Below are positions 34,618 to 45,248 of a stretch of 64,000 bases of DNA, piece after piece (within the stretch, counting starts at the first letter, position 1; each line of letters opens with the position of its first letter). A program made the translations under genes and the position numbers. Origin of the DNA: Zanthoxylum bungeanum (Eukaryota > Streptophyta > Magnoliopsida > Sapindales > Rutaceae); contig SKCR01032775.1 in assembly GCA_019454045.1 (NCBI GenBank), positions 1 to 64,000 on the forward strand. Reading direction: 5' to 3'. The notes below the pieces were generated by a model. The model saw only the letters and a program-made list of their open reading frames with translations, searched no databases and was not told where the DNA came from.

Positions 34618-35441
34618 TGTTGACGGCTGATTTTGGTATCGGGGTAATATAGGAATATCACCTCCGAGGGAATCCTCCTTCAACTGTGAATTTGTTTGGT
34701 AATAGGGAACCAAAAGCAAACTTAGCGGAAAACAAGAAAATACGCCAATCAGACAAGGTGATTTAACGTGGTTCGGTGGATTTTTGGGATCCGACCTACG
34801 TCCACGGACAAGAACAGGGTGGTACTTTTTTATTACTCAAATACACCTCTCAGACCTCTCATTTGCTCTTACAATTGGAACTCTTATCTCTCACTCTTGT
34901 GATGATTTTCAGATGTTGCTTCAACTTGTTTTCTTGTCTTTCTACACTCACTCTACCCTTCTATTTATAATGGTGAAGAAATCAGATTCCTATTTGTACA
35001 AGAATTCCCAATTTGGAGATGGTCTCATTTTCCTATCAGGATTCCTAGTCAAAACTATTCCCTTTTCCCATAAGGATTCCTAATCAAAACTATATTTACT
35101 TCATTTATCCTATTAGGATATTAAGTTATTACTTTACCCCATTAAAGTAGGACAACTTATCCCTTTTCCGCAAGAATAGGATGCTTTATCTTCCTGAGCA
35201 CGCCTCGTCATGTGCTCGGTCTTCATGAGGTCGGTCATGATAGCCATTTGAACTGAGAATGCTGCTGTCGATCTGATAATGTTCGGTCATCCGATCTCAA
35301 GTGCTCGGCCATTTAGTATAAAGTGCTCGGCCTCTTACCGTCAAGTTGTCGGGTCGGCTTTAACGGTCTCGATCAATGAAGTTACCCCTTTTACCCCTGT
35401 CGTGTTGTTTAAATCATAGTGCCCGAAAAACACCATCAACA
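34618..35441 (-). repeat. 3' LTR of the gag-only element
   Basis: Left LTR, read on minus as TGTTGATGG...GCCGTCAACA, with TGTTGA/TCAACA ends. It carries a minus-strand TATA box, TTATAAATAG at 34961-34970. Open frames reported in it on plus have no meaning. Confidence 0.93.
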
Positions 35442-35451
35442 TTTGTCCCCT
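35442..35451 (-). other. polypurine tract of the gag-only element
   Basis: On the minus strand AGGGGACAAA directly precedes the LTR, as expected for plus-strand priming. It confirms minus orientation. Confidence 0.75.
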
Positions 35452-35799
35452 AGTTCTCGGTAACAACGAGTTTGTGAGTTGATGCCGGGAACTATAAAAA
35501 AAGATGGTGTGCTGATCGCCTTGCTGGTGGTCGCTCCAGAAATCACCGAGAAATTGTCTTTGCCATCAACTAAGTCTTCTGTTTCTATCTTCATATCCTC
35601 GGTTATTGGAGATGCTGACTCTATTCAGAATGATTCTCCACCTCAAAGCAAATTGCTTACTTGGGTCGTTCCATCAGGAGATGAAGTTCATCTTGTTGTC
35701 CAAACTAAAAATGACTCCTCCTCAGTAATATTTGTACCAGAGACTTAGAGGTCATGACCCCTGACTGATCCAATCTCGATAGTGAGAAGAAAATTTTGC

Positions 35800-36190
35800 C
35801 TCTGAGCTAACGATGATGTGCTCGGTGGCATGTGATCGTGTCTCGAGCTGTGAGAGATGCTCGGACCTGGGGGAATGTTACCTCCTCAAACCAAAGAAGC
35901 TGACTCGGTGGGACGTAACCCGGCCCCGAGCTGAGAAAGACACTTGGACCTGGGGGAATGTTACGTCCCCAGTCCGAATGGCTGACTTGGTGGGACGTAC
36001 CCCGACCCCGAGCTGAGAAAGACACTTGGACCTGGGGGAATGTTACGTCCCCAGTCCAAAGGGCAGACTCGGTGGGACATCGCCCAACCCCGAGCTGTAA
36101 GAATCACTTAGTCCTGGGGGAATGTTACGTCCCCAGTCCAAAGGGCAGACTCGGTGGGATATCGCCCGACCCCGAGCTGTAACAATCATC
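35800..36190 (-). repeat. 82-bp tandem array
   Basis: CCTGGGGGAATGTTAC recurs at 35866, 35949, 36031 and 36113 (spacings 83, 82, 82). Units also share GACTCGGTGGGAC and CCCCGAGCTG. The array runs directly into the 44-bp array, and both use the words CTCGG and CCGAGC, so one may have grown out of the other. Confidence 0.9.
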
Positions 36191-37015
36191 GATCTCGGCG
36201 GTACAAGAGCAGACCCGAGTCGGAAAGAAACATCGGTCTCGGCGGTACAAGAGCAGACCCGAGCCGGAAAGAGACATCGGTCTCGGCGGTACAAGAGCAG
36301 ACCCGAGCCGGAAAGAGGCATCGGTCTCGGCGGTACAAGAGCAGACCCGAGCCGGAAAAAGGCATCGGTCTCGGCGGTACAAGAGCAGACCCGAGCCGGA
36401 AAGAAACATCGATCTCGGCGGTACAAGAGCAGACCCGAGTCGGAAAGAAACATCGGTCTCGGCGGTACAAGAGCAGACCCGAGCCGGAAAGAGACATCGG
36501 TCTCGGCGGTACAAGAGCAGACCCGAGCCGGAAAGAGGCATCGGTCTCGGCGGTACAAGAGCAGACCCGAGCCGGAAAAAGGCATCGGTCTCGGCGGTAC
36601 AAGAGCAGACACGAGCCGGAAAGAGGCATCGGTCTCGGCGGTACAAGAGCAGACCCGAGCCGGAAAGAAACATCGATCTCGGCGGTACAAGAGCAGACCC
36701 GAGTCGGAAAGAAACATCGGTCTCGGCGGTACAAGAGCAGACCCGAGCCGGAAAGAGACATCGGTCTCGGCGGTACAAGAGCAGACCCGAGCCGGAAAGA
36801 AACATCGGTCTCGGCGGTACAAGAGCAGACCCGAGCCGTAAAACATATATCAAAAAAAAGGGGCTCGGCGGTACAAGAGCAGACCCGAGCCGTAAAACAT
36901 ATATAAAAAAAACGGACTCGGCGGTACAAGAGCAGACCCGAGCCGAAAAACATATCTCAACAAAACGGACTCGGCGGTACAAGAGCAGACCCGAGCTGTA
37001 AAACAAATATCAAAA
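36190..37015 (-). repeat. 44-bp tandem array with higher-order organisation
   Basis: CTCGGCGGTACAAGAGCAGA starts at 36194 and then every 44 bases to 36810 (15 units), followed by three longer units at 36864, 36917 and 36970 (spacings 54, 53, 53). Sequence variants fall in a repeated order: units 1-5 recur as 6-9 plus 11 (unit 10 is an extra copy of the type at 8), and 12-13 repeat 6-7. The unit lacks stop codons in most frames. Confidence 0.93.
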
Positions 37016-37165
37016 TCGTTGTGTGGGCCACAACAAACAAGCATAAATAAATGTCAGCTTAAGACATAAGAGGTTTTACTCACATTTTTGGGATCCGTTG
37101 TCTTTCTTGCAACTCTACAAGGGTCACTACAAGTAAGGCTCTTCTTAATACGTCCTCTCTGCATC

Positions 37166-38716
37166 TCAGCATTCCACGCATCCGACCGGATGACTTTCGC
37201 TATCAACTTGGTCGTCCTCAAAAATCGAATGGTCTATGTACTCACTGAGATAGCCTTCTTTCACCAAGTCTTCCACCTGCTCACGCAGGTCTCTGCACCC
37301 ATTCGTGGTATGTCCCTTTACGTTATGGTAGGTACAGTAAGCCCTACTATTTTCCTCCTCGATAGGGAACCTCCTCAAATTAGGCTCGGCCAACAGACCT
37401 TTATTCTGGATTTCCCGAACTATCTGGGCCATAGGTTTGTTCAGGGGGGTGTATAATGTCCTCCCCGCAACACGGTTGACTTGGACATGTGACTTTATCT
37501 CTTGAGCATGACTACTCGGAGGTGTCAGTCTGAGTTTCTTCTGGTCCGGGATTGGTCTCCTCAAATTTCTAATCGAATCCCACTGATTGTCTGACCTGAG
37601 TATCTTAGCCTTTCGGGTGTCTACTCCCCGGACAATCTTTTTCTCTTCCTCTATTAAGATAAACTTCCTGGCCAACTCCAGGGCAGTGGCATAATCCGAT
37701 ACGTCTTGAATCCTCAGGTGAGTCCACAACTTCCCGACCTTCAGACCTCCCTTGAGACTTTCTAGCGCTTCCGACGACTCGTACGCTCCGACCTCGAGCA
37801 CCAAATTGTGGTACATTTCGATAAAATTCTTCAGAGGTTCATCGTCTCCTTGCTTCATGAGCCGGAGTTCTCCAATCGTCTTTATAGGGGTGCAGGCTCA
37901 TTTGAAGTGTCGGATAAATGATTTTTTAAGCTGGGAGAAGCTCTGGATGCTCCCTGGGGCCAGACTTCTGTACCATAGGATGGCAGGTCCACCTAGAGTT
38001 AAGGGAAATACTTTGCATATGGCGTCGCCCGTTACCTCATGTACTTCCATCAGGAGGACAAAATTTTCGATGTGGGATCTTGGGTCGGAGTGGCCTTTGT
38101 ATGGTGCCATGGTCGGCATGTTAAACCGCTTCGGGAACTGTGCTGACCTTATTTCTTCCGTAAGGGGGGACCCCTCTTCTTCGCCTCGGGTGTCTCCCGC
38201 GCCGATCTTGAGGCCTTCTCCCCATCTGGTCATCTCTTTTCTCAACCAAGTCTTTATTTCACGGGCTGTGCCCCCATGTCGCCTTCTACGTTCTTCTGTT
38301 CGCCTGTCGTTCCGGGTGTGGCGTTCCATAAGCTCGGAGGTCTCCTGCACGTCTTCGTTGTACTTCTTATTCTCCCTCTCGGAGTTGTAAAAACTGTCGG
38401 AGGAGGGGTCGAGTGATTGTTCCTCTTCTTCTTCCCATGTGTTTTCTGATCGAGGCTCTCTTCCTACCACTTCAGATCTTATCCCATAAGGGCCTCTCTT
38501 TCTGGGTTCCTCGTCCTCGCTTACATCTGCTACTCTTTTCCCTTTTTCCCTATCTTTCCTCTTCTGGCCGACCCCGGTTTCAGGTTCCTCATTTGCTCCT
38601 TCCATTTTTTCTAGTCGATCCATCATAGACCTCATATTATCCTCCATCTTTTTCATCCAGTTTATTGCCGGACCTCCTGATTGGGGGTTTCCGTCTTCCG
38701 CCATTTGTCTTATCAC
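37166..38716 (-). pseudogene. gag: Gag of the gag-only element, one in-frame stop
   Basis: Gag forms the particle that packages the RNA. It starts at 38716 (MIRQ) or, more likely, the next Met, MAEDGNPQSGGP (38704). A charged, Arg/Glu-rich N-terminal half follows. The retrotransposon gag core is about 38060-37640 (NMPTMAPYKGHSDPRSHIEN, GGPAILWYRSLAPGSI, KQGDDEPLKNFIEMYHNLV). The zinc-binding segment YCTYHNVKGHTTNGCRDLRE is near 37290. A single TGA at 37898-37900, after FIRHFK, splits the frame; reading resumes in the same frame to 37166. With readthrough the length would be 516 residues. Everything else is intact, which fits a very recent insertion. Confidence 0.88.
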
Positions 38717-38738
38717 GTGAACTGCTTTTTGTGAAGTT

Positions 38739-38755
38739 CCCCACAGACGGCGCCA
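38739..38755 (-). other. primer binding site of the gag-only element
   Basis: Minus strand TGGCGCCGTCTGTGGGG lies two bases inside the right LTR. TGGCGCCG is a usual tRNA-derived primer site in Tat/Athila-type gypsy elements, often attributed to tRNA-Asp. Confidence 0.7.
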
Positions 38756-38757
38756 AC

Positions 38758-39582
38758 TGTTGACGGCTGATTTTGGTCTCGGGGTAATATAGGAATATCA
38801 CCTCCGAGGGAATCCTCCTTCAACTGTGAATTTGTTTGGTAATAGGGAACCAAAAGCAAACTTAGCGGAAAACAAGAAAATACGCCAATCAGACAAGGTG
38901 ATTTAACGTGGTTCGGTGGATTTTTGGGATCCGACCTACGTCCACGGACAAGAACAGGGTGGTACTTTTTTATTACTCAAATACACCTCTCAGACCTCTC
39001 ATTTGCTCTTACAAATTGGAACTCTTATCTCTCACTCTTGTGATGATTTTCAGATGTTGTCTTCAACTTGTTTTCTTGTCTTTCTACACTCACTCTACCC
39101 TTCTATTTATAATGGTGAAGAAATCAGATTCATATTTGTACAAGAATTCCCAATTTGGAGATGGTCTCATTTTCCTATCAGGATTCCTAGTCAAAACTAT
39201 TCCCTTTTCCCATAAGGATTCCTAATCAAAACTATATTTACTTCATTTATCCTATTAGGATATTAAGTTTTACTTTACCCCATTAAAGTAGGACAACTTA
39301 TCCCTTTTCCGCAAGAATAGGATGCTTTATCTTCCTGAGCACGCCTCGTCATGTGCTCGGTCTTCATGAGGTCGGTCATGATAGCCATTTGAACTGAGAA
39401 TGCTGCTGTCGATCTGATAATGTTCGGTCATCCGATCTCAAGTGCTCGGCCATTTAGTATAAAGTGCTCGGCCTCTTACCGTCAAGTTGTCGGGTCGGCT
39501 TTAACGGTCTCGATCAATGAAGTTACCCCTTTTACCCCTGTCGTGTTGTTTAAATCATAGTGCCCGAAAAACACCATCAACA
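38758..39582 (-). repeat. 5' LTR of the gag-only element
   Basis: Right LTR. Its minus-strand TATA box (TATAAATAG, 39103-39111) would drive transcription leftwards into gag. It differs from the left copy at GTCTC/GTATC, ATTCAT/ATTCCT and three one-base indels. Confidence 0.93.
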
Positions 39583-39587
39583 GACGC

Positions 39588-40601
39588 GTCTAATATTTTG
39601 TTCGTAAAATATTTTCTGATAACTAGAAGTGAGCTATGAAAGTTTTGAGAAGAGTAAAAAAAAATTATTTATCATAAAATGACTTATAAATTTATATTTT
39701 ATAAATTTTGTTTTTTTGGAAAAAAAAACTTTTTCATTGACCATAAAATATTACGTTGACTATATTTTATGTAAATATCTTAAATATCGCAAATTGAGGA
39801 AAATTTTTATGAAAAAAATACAGCAAAATAAATACACCCATAGAGAATCTTATGTAAATTGCGAGCTTAATTAATCATTAAAAAGATAATTTGTGTCAAA
39901 TGTTATTGTAATTTTTTTTTTATGGAATAGAAAATGATAGATAACGTTTTGTTTCTCATATATCCTTTCATTTTCATTGTAAAATGTCGAAAGGGAATAA
40001 AAAAATCATAATGGAATCTAATAAATCCTGTGATCATTTTATTTCCACGATGTGATAGAAAGGTGTGTATCATGATGCACGAGGCCAATGATGGAGGTCA
40101 AATATATAAAAGTTGTTTTACTAAATAAAGGTTTTTTTTTTTAATTGAAAATCAATTTCTAAGTTTTAACAGTCTAAAATCATTAAATAAACACATTAAA
40201 TTAAATTTTAATTAATAATACTCTCAAATATTAATAATATTCATTCCCTCCTTTTCTCAATAATTTATTGAGTGTGGACATGATTTATCCTATTGTATAA
40301 AATAAGACCTTAATCAATTGAGGTATAACCTTTTTAGTGTTGAGATGACAAAAATCACCGCGGGAATAGATGTTTGTACATACTTGATATATTAGAGTCA
40401 TATATTCAATATTTATTTTAACGAACATGTATATTTTTTAATCCCAATTAATTGAACGGGTTGTGTACGTGTATAAATTACTCTAATCATGGAGGTGATA
40501 TATCATGTTTCGGGTGTATATTGTACTACAAATATTACAAATATGTATTGGTAATTGGGAAAATCCGAATTAGCCTCTGACTACTAAATCAGACTATGTG
40601 A
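39588..40601. other. intergenic AT-rich, nothing seen
   Basis: No open frame with a recognisable product, no clear repeat ends and no RNA gene. Confidence 0.5.
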
Positions 40602-40770
40602 AGCAGACTCTGACCCTGATGAGCAGACCCATTGAGCGAATCAGGCCCTGATGCAGACCCTGAAGATGCGCCTGACGGCAGACCCTGATGCGTCTGACGG
40701 CAGACCCTGACGAGTCTGACGGAATACCCTGGAGACGCGTCTGACGGCAGACCCTGAAGGTAGACCCAAG
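40602..40770. repeat. 22-25-bp minisatellite
   Basis: CTGACGGCAGACCCTGA-type units with CTGACGG starting at 40672, 40694, 40716 and 40741, preceded by shorter degenerate units (GCAGACCCTGA) from 40602. The spacing is 22, 22 and 25 bases. The minus-strand open frame across it is fortuitous. Confidence 0.8.
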
Positions 40771-41033
40771 CTTTTTGCGTCTGTCTGCTGAAGTCGAGAG
40801 CGAGCCTCTGAAGTCGAGCAACAATTTAAGCATATTTCTCTTTATTTTCCAACACCAATGAGTGAACTTTGAGCAACAATTTCTCATTCACTCAAACATC
40901 ATTTTAAGCATATGAATATACCATTTCGGACTACTCAATGAATAGTATCTGAATCATTCAATAACAATCACTAACACGAAGTGGACCATGCTTGAAATTA
41001 TGCCTCAAAATGCTTACTCATAAGCATTTTCCA

Positions 41034-41113
41034 ACATATATGTCATCTCTCTCACAGCAGCTGGGTCACACAGCTGTGTGGGACCCAACCGTTGTGAGAG
41101 ATATAACATATAC
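41034..41113. repeat. 80-bp near-perfect hairpin
   Basis: The centre CACACAGCTGTGTG (41067-41080) is a perfect palindrome. Flanking arms ATCTCTCTCACAGCAGCTGG (left) and, inverted from the right, ATCTCTCACAACGGTTGGGT pair with few mismatches out to ACATATATG/TGTATATG. It could be a tiny MITE or a small-RNA-type hairpin; no target duplication is clear. Confidence 0.7.
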
Positions 41114-41626
41114 ACTCGAAACATAATATAATTTTTCTTATTCAGGATCTCTCCAATAAACACGTTTGACTTGAATTTGATGGATAATTATTGTAAAACT
41201 TTTTGGTGGCATGGAATGACGAAACAGCAAGGTATTGAAGGCATAATTATTATGAGCAGTGTGATTTTTGAAGAAATTGCTCTTTGAAAAATGCACAGAT
41301 TCTTGGTGCAATGATGTACAAATACGTTCTTACCTTGTTTTTTAAATGATTTAAATTTTGTAGTACATTTTTGCATGGTTCAACTCCTGGGTATAGAGCT
41401 AATATATTGTTTTTTAGTTTATTTCATTATTAAAAGAAAGAGGTGCATATTGTAAGTCCCGAGCTACGTATCGGTTGATTTCTGGGCAGTGCTATAATTG
41501 TATGTATATAGAATCCCAATTGATAGCATATTGTAATATATGTAGTTTGTAATAATTCAAAAAAAAAAAGAAAAGAAAGAAAGAGGTGCATGAAGTTGAA
41601 AACAAAATACAAATAAAAGGGGATTA
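41114..41626. other. intergenic, nothing seen
   Basis: AT-rich with an A/G-rich tract at 41560-41590. No gene or repeat ends recognised. Confidence 0.4.
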
Positions 41627-41996
41627 AGTGTGGCAATAGGCCGGGTAGGTTGGGATAATAAAAAACGTTTGAGCTCGAGAAAAATACGATCTGAGGTTTT
41701 TTTCAGTAATAAACTAATAATCAAAATTTTATACTAAAATATATCAATAAAAATATAGTATCAATTCCTCAAAGACATGTGTATCAACATAAGAACCAAA
41801 AATCTATTAATTTTTTAACATTTAATTATTTTTAATTTATTTTTGACCGGATCATAGCCGAGCCTGAGTTTTTTGATGTGGGCTCGGACTGGACCTACCA
41901 TTATATGGCCTGACCCGGGTTTTTTAAGACCGGGCCAGGCTAAAGCCCGATCGGGCCGGACCAGACCAGATCGTGGGCTTTTTTGTCATGCTTTAA
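41627..41996. mobile_element. hAT-like MITE, probable
   Basis: Left end AGTGTGGCAATAGGCCGGGT. The right end read inverted includes AAAGCATGACAAAAAAGCCC, so TGGCAATAGGCC and TGACAAAAAAGCC correspond. Flanks GGGGATTA (41619-41626) and GGGGATAA (41997-42004) agree at 7 of 8. The right half is rich in CCCGGG, CGGGCC and GCCCGATCGGGC words. Confidence 0.5.
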
Positions 41997-42017
41997 GGGG
42001 ATAAGGGATAAAGGAAA

Positions 42018-42178
42018 AAGGATGATTATGGGTATATCTATTTTATTCAGATAATTTTCCGCTCATACCTGTTTAGAATCACACTTGAGACATGTCTGGT
42101 CAGGAATATATTCTATTATACGGGTATAGATACGAGTATTGATATCGTCATTCTATACCGTACCCATTGTCATCCCTA
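42018..42178. mobile_element. small hAT-like MITE
   Basis: Right end, inverted, TAGGGATGACAATGGGTACG; left end AAGGATGATTATGGGTATAT. The TAGGGATGACAATG end is the same as that of the element in the intron at 50694. No target duplication is apparent. Confidence 0.45.
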
Positions 42179-42751
42179 GTGTTGAGTGTATATTTTGATA
42201 TTGTAAGAAATATTTAGTAATTCATTAATCAGTATGGTAATTTAAAAAAAATGAGGGGCCTTTTGATACAAATAAACAAGCCATGTCGGTCCTTCTTGGA
42301 AAACAATAAAAATTGGGGATTCATATGTTATTATACCCCCCAAAAAAAATATGGCAGGGAGGAAATTTCATAGAACAATGAGGGCAATTATTAGTCATCT
42401 TCTTCTTCTTCGCTTTATATGTTCAGTGGTTCCTCCCTACCCTTGAAAAGGATATTTCATTTCATAACCATCCCTTTTTTCCCCATTTCCAATTTCTTTC
42501 ATTTTCATTCCCCCTTTAAAAAAATAAAATATAATTTCAAGAATCCACTGTCTCTTCAATCTTGTTAGGGTTTTGTCCACCATTCCTTTATGATTTTACC
42601 TTTCAAAATTTTGATTCCTATCCACGATTCATCACCTTGCTTTTCAAGAAGAGCATCTTTGATAACATTATTATATCTCTTTCTTATTTCTTCATTCCTG
42701 GTTTCTTTCTCTCATCTTAAAGAAAGCAAGAATCTCGAGGGAGAAACCACC

Positions 42752-43315
42752 ATGAAGGTTCATCCTGTGCCTACAAAGAAACGAAACAACATCGCTATCC
42801 AATACTTTGACACGAATTGGAATAATTTTAATAACAATTCGAGAAACCCACAAAATCTTTCAACTGGGTTTCACAACAAGAAGCTTCGCCGCTTGCCCCA
42901 TATATTCACTCGGGTATTGGAGCTTCCCTTTCGGTCGGATGCTGACGTGGCGGTCGAGGAGAGCCCGGATTGCTTCAAGTTCGTTGCTGAAACGGACGGT
43001 ATCGGTGAGGTGAGGGCCCACATGGTGCAAATTCATCCTGGGGTCACCAAGATTGTTGTTAGGCCAAGTGGGTTTGTGGAGTTATCTTCATTGGATGGGC
43101 TGGAGCTGGATATGTGGCGGTACAGGTTGCCCGAGTCGACCCGGCCCGATTTGGCCAGTGCGGTTTTTGAAGATGGGGAGCTGATTGTGACAGTGCCTAA
43201 AGGTGGGGGCTTGGAGGGTTTGGAGGAGAGAGATGGCAGCGGCGGCGGCGATGGTGGTGAAAACGGGGACTTTAGAGGAGGTATGGAGAATAATAGGCTC
43301 GTGCTTGTACTGTAA
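42752..43315 (+). CDS. HSP20-like (alpha-crystallin domain) protein
   Basis: Single-exon gene for 187 residues. The start is set at the ATG in ACCACCATGAAGG, a good plant context, giving MKVHPVPTKKRNN. An in-frame upstream ATG at 42590 would add 54 hydrophobic residues, but that stretch reads like a CT-rich 5' UTR. The domain lies at about residues 45-155: KLRRLPHIFTRVLELPFRSD, SPDCFKFVAETDGIGEVRAH, HPGVTKIVVRPSGF, LDMWRYRLPESTRPDLASAV and GELIVTVPK, the last being the V/I-x-V beta strand of the p23/HSP20 fold. A Gly-rich tail follows. Likely a small chaperone-like protein; the canonical sHSP C-terminal I-x-I is not obvious. The frame is intact. Confidence 0.85.
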   Translation: MKVHPVPTKKRNNIAIQYFDTNWNNFNNNSRNPQNLSTGFHNKKLRRLPHIFTRVLELPFRSDADVAVEESPDCFKFVAETDGIGEVRAHMVQIHPGVTKIVVRPSGFVELSSLDGLELDMWRYRLPESTRPDLASAVFEDGELIVTVPKGGGLEGLEERDGSGGGDGGENGDFRGGMENNRLVLVL

Positions 43316-45248
43316 AATTAGGATATTTTCATTATTTATATTTATATTATGATACTATTTATGTGGAACTTTAGTTTTTGAATGTTGGTTGCTTACTCTT
43401 AATTTTGCTTCAATGAATCAAGAAATGTTGCTTTTGTTGTTGCATTATGATGCCAGTGGAAGTGGAACCGAAGATGGTTCTTGAATTTACTTTTTGACAT
43501 GATCTTGATTAGCCTTTTTGCTCTCTTTTTTCCACTTGATGGTTGAATTGTGAATATGAGGTAGTTTTGTTGCGCTATGGTCATTGTGGAGAAGAAAGTC
43601 CTTGCAACATTCCCCTCATTTGGTTACTTTTGTATAAGAGGAAAGAAATTCAAATATAGTTACTAACATTGTGTCTGAAACTGTTTTTGTTCCATCGTTT
43701 GGAATTTTTTCAACTTAGTTTAATGTCACAATAGAGTAGAAATTTGTGTGTTCTTGGTGTCCTGATTAATAAGAAGTATAAGATTCAATGTTTGGTTTTT
43801 GTTCTTTTTCCTCGTACTTGATTAGAGGCCTAACATTTTAATCTGCTTTAGCATTAACGTAATCTAGAGATTCATAGGATAGAATGTGGCTTCATTTCTT
43901 TATTCGACCTTGCAAGAAGAATCAATCAAGGAAATGTGGAATGTGGTGAACTGTGAAGCAAGGCTTTATTTACTATTTCATTTGAAGAATCAGTTCCTCT
44001 CTTACTTCATGGTTAAGAACATATTCTTTTGGTCCACTTTTTGAGTAAAGCCATTTAATCTTAGACTTAAAAGTGTTTAATACGTAATTTGTTTTGGTGC
44101 TTAAGATATGTGTTGCTTTGCTAACCAATATAATCTTTTTGGTCCCATTTGTTTCTTTTAATCTAGTATTATCTTTTCTTTTCCTTTTGGAATTAAATTT
44201 CCTTTTCAACCTCTCCTTATGTTCCTGATTGACCTGAAGATCAATGGCACTTGGATGTCTATTTTTCTTGTTACTTTTTTCCAGGACCATTAAAATGTAG
44301 TCTTTCAAAATACTATATTGGCTTTATGAAACTTGATTATTGGAAGATTTTTGACTTGATGTTAGCCATACTTTTATTTTTATACAGAAATATATTATGT
44401 TAGCTTTCTTCTGGATTTAATCTCAATCATCATCTCGTGGTGCTGAATAGTCGTTTGAATTGTTCTCCCTGATCTAGCTTTCTAATGGAACTATTTTCTT
44501 TTTTCTCTCCCAAGTTAAAAAAAAAATTGTTCCTTTGAAGTCCTTGTATCGTATTTTTCATCTCTCTTTACACCTGTTCGAGCTTTTCCATTACACAAGT
44601 CTATTCAATGGAACGAGTAGGGCAAAGTGCAAATCACAAGTATTGCAATGGAACGAGTATTGCAAGTTGTGGACATCGATGGTTGGGCAATTAAGTTTTT
44701 TCTTTATGCTGCAAAATTCAATGCCAACATTCATGCATATACTTTTTCAATTCAATATAGGATTCAAGTCTAATGCATTAATGCAAGTAAGATTTCTCAG
44801 CATCACTATAATTTTTTATTCTGTGTTTCTTAGTTGATCCCTAATTCTCTATATTATAGAGTTGAATCTACAGTTCTTTTTCTGCATCAATGTATATAAT
44901 AAAATCCAAACTTTTGGAATCATTACTTTATGTAGCCTCCTTTTTGTTGACAGCTCGTTCGGCAACTGATGGTGCACTTTATCTCATCTATATAATTATT
45001 CTCTCATCATGATAATTATGTGTTAACTTAGGGATTGAAATTATGGAAATAGTATTTCAAGACTGCGTATTTTAAGATTTTCTCCCGATTTTGGTCATAG
45101 TGGGATACGACCTCATTGATGCATTGCCTAATATGCTGCTAACGCAGTGCTTGCAAAAGTTTGGTAGGCAAAATCTGCTTTTGCCCTCTTCTGTATATAG
45201 ACTTCAAGAAGAAAAAACAATCCTGTACAAAATACCTCTGAAATATTG
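43316..45248. other. 3' UTR and intergenic, no gene recognised
   Basis: Follows the HSP20-like gene. Open stretches at 44535-44837 (plus) and 43973-44308 (minus, Lys-rich) have no family resemblance and are probably chance. No repeat ends were found. Confidence 0.45.

Larger units (their letters stand above)
34618..39582 (-). mobile_element. young gag-only LTR retrotransposon (TR-GAG-like)
   Basis: Two 824-825-bp LTRs (34618-35441, 38758-39582) differ by two substitutions and three one-base indels. The direct flanks GACGC (34613-34617, 39583-39587) match perfectly. The primer binding site is beside the right LTR and the purine tract beside the left, so it runs right to left. The interior encodes only Gag; the place of protease, RT and integrase is taken by tandem arrays (35850-37010). 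Such an element would need enzymes from an autonomous relative. Non-autonomous gag-only elements of this kind have been described in plants. Confidence 0.92.

Noticed and set aside
36122..36906. Long open frames on both strands (up to 293 codons) with a repeating peptide
   Set aside because: They lie exactly on the 44-bp tandem array and exist in five frames at once; the repeat itself explains them.
40600..40770. Possible CRISPR-like array
   Set aside because: Units are contiguous tandem copies with no unique spacers, and the DNA is plant nuclear.
42590..42751. Upstream in-frame extension of the HSP20-like gene as a signal peptide
   Set aside because: Hydrophobic residues are present, but the sequence is CT-rich like a 5' UTR and the ATG at 42752 has far better context; transcript 5' ends would decide.
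43973..44308. 111-codon Lys-rich minus-strand frame
   Set aside because: No similarity recognised, no splice partner; lies in AT-rich downstream DNA where Lys/Asn/Ile-rich chance frames are common.
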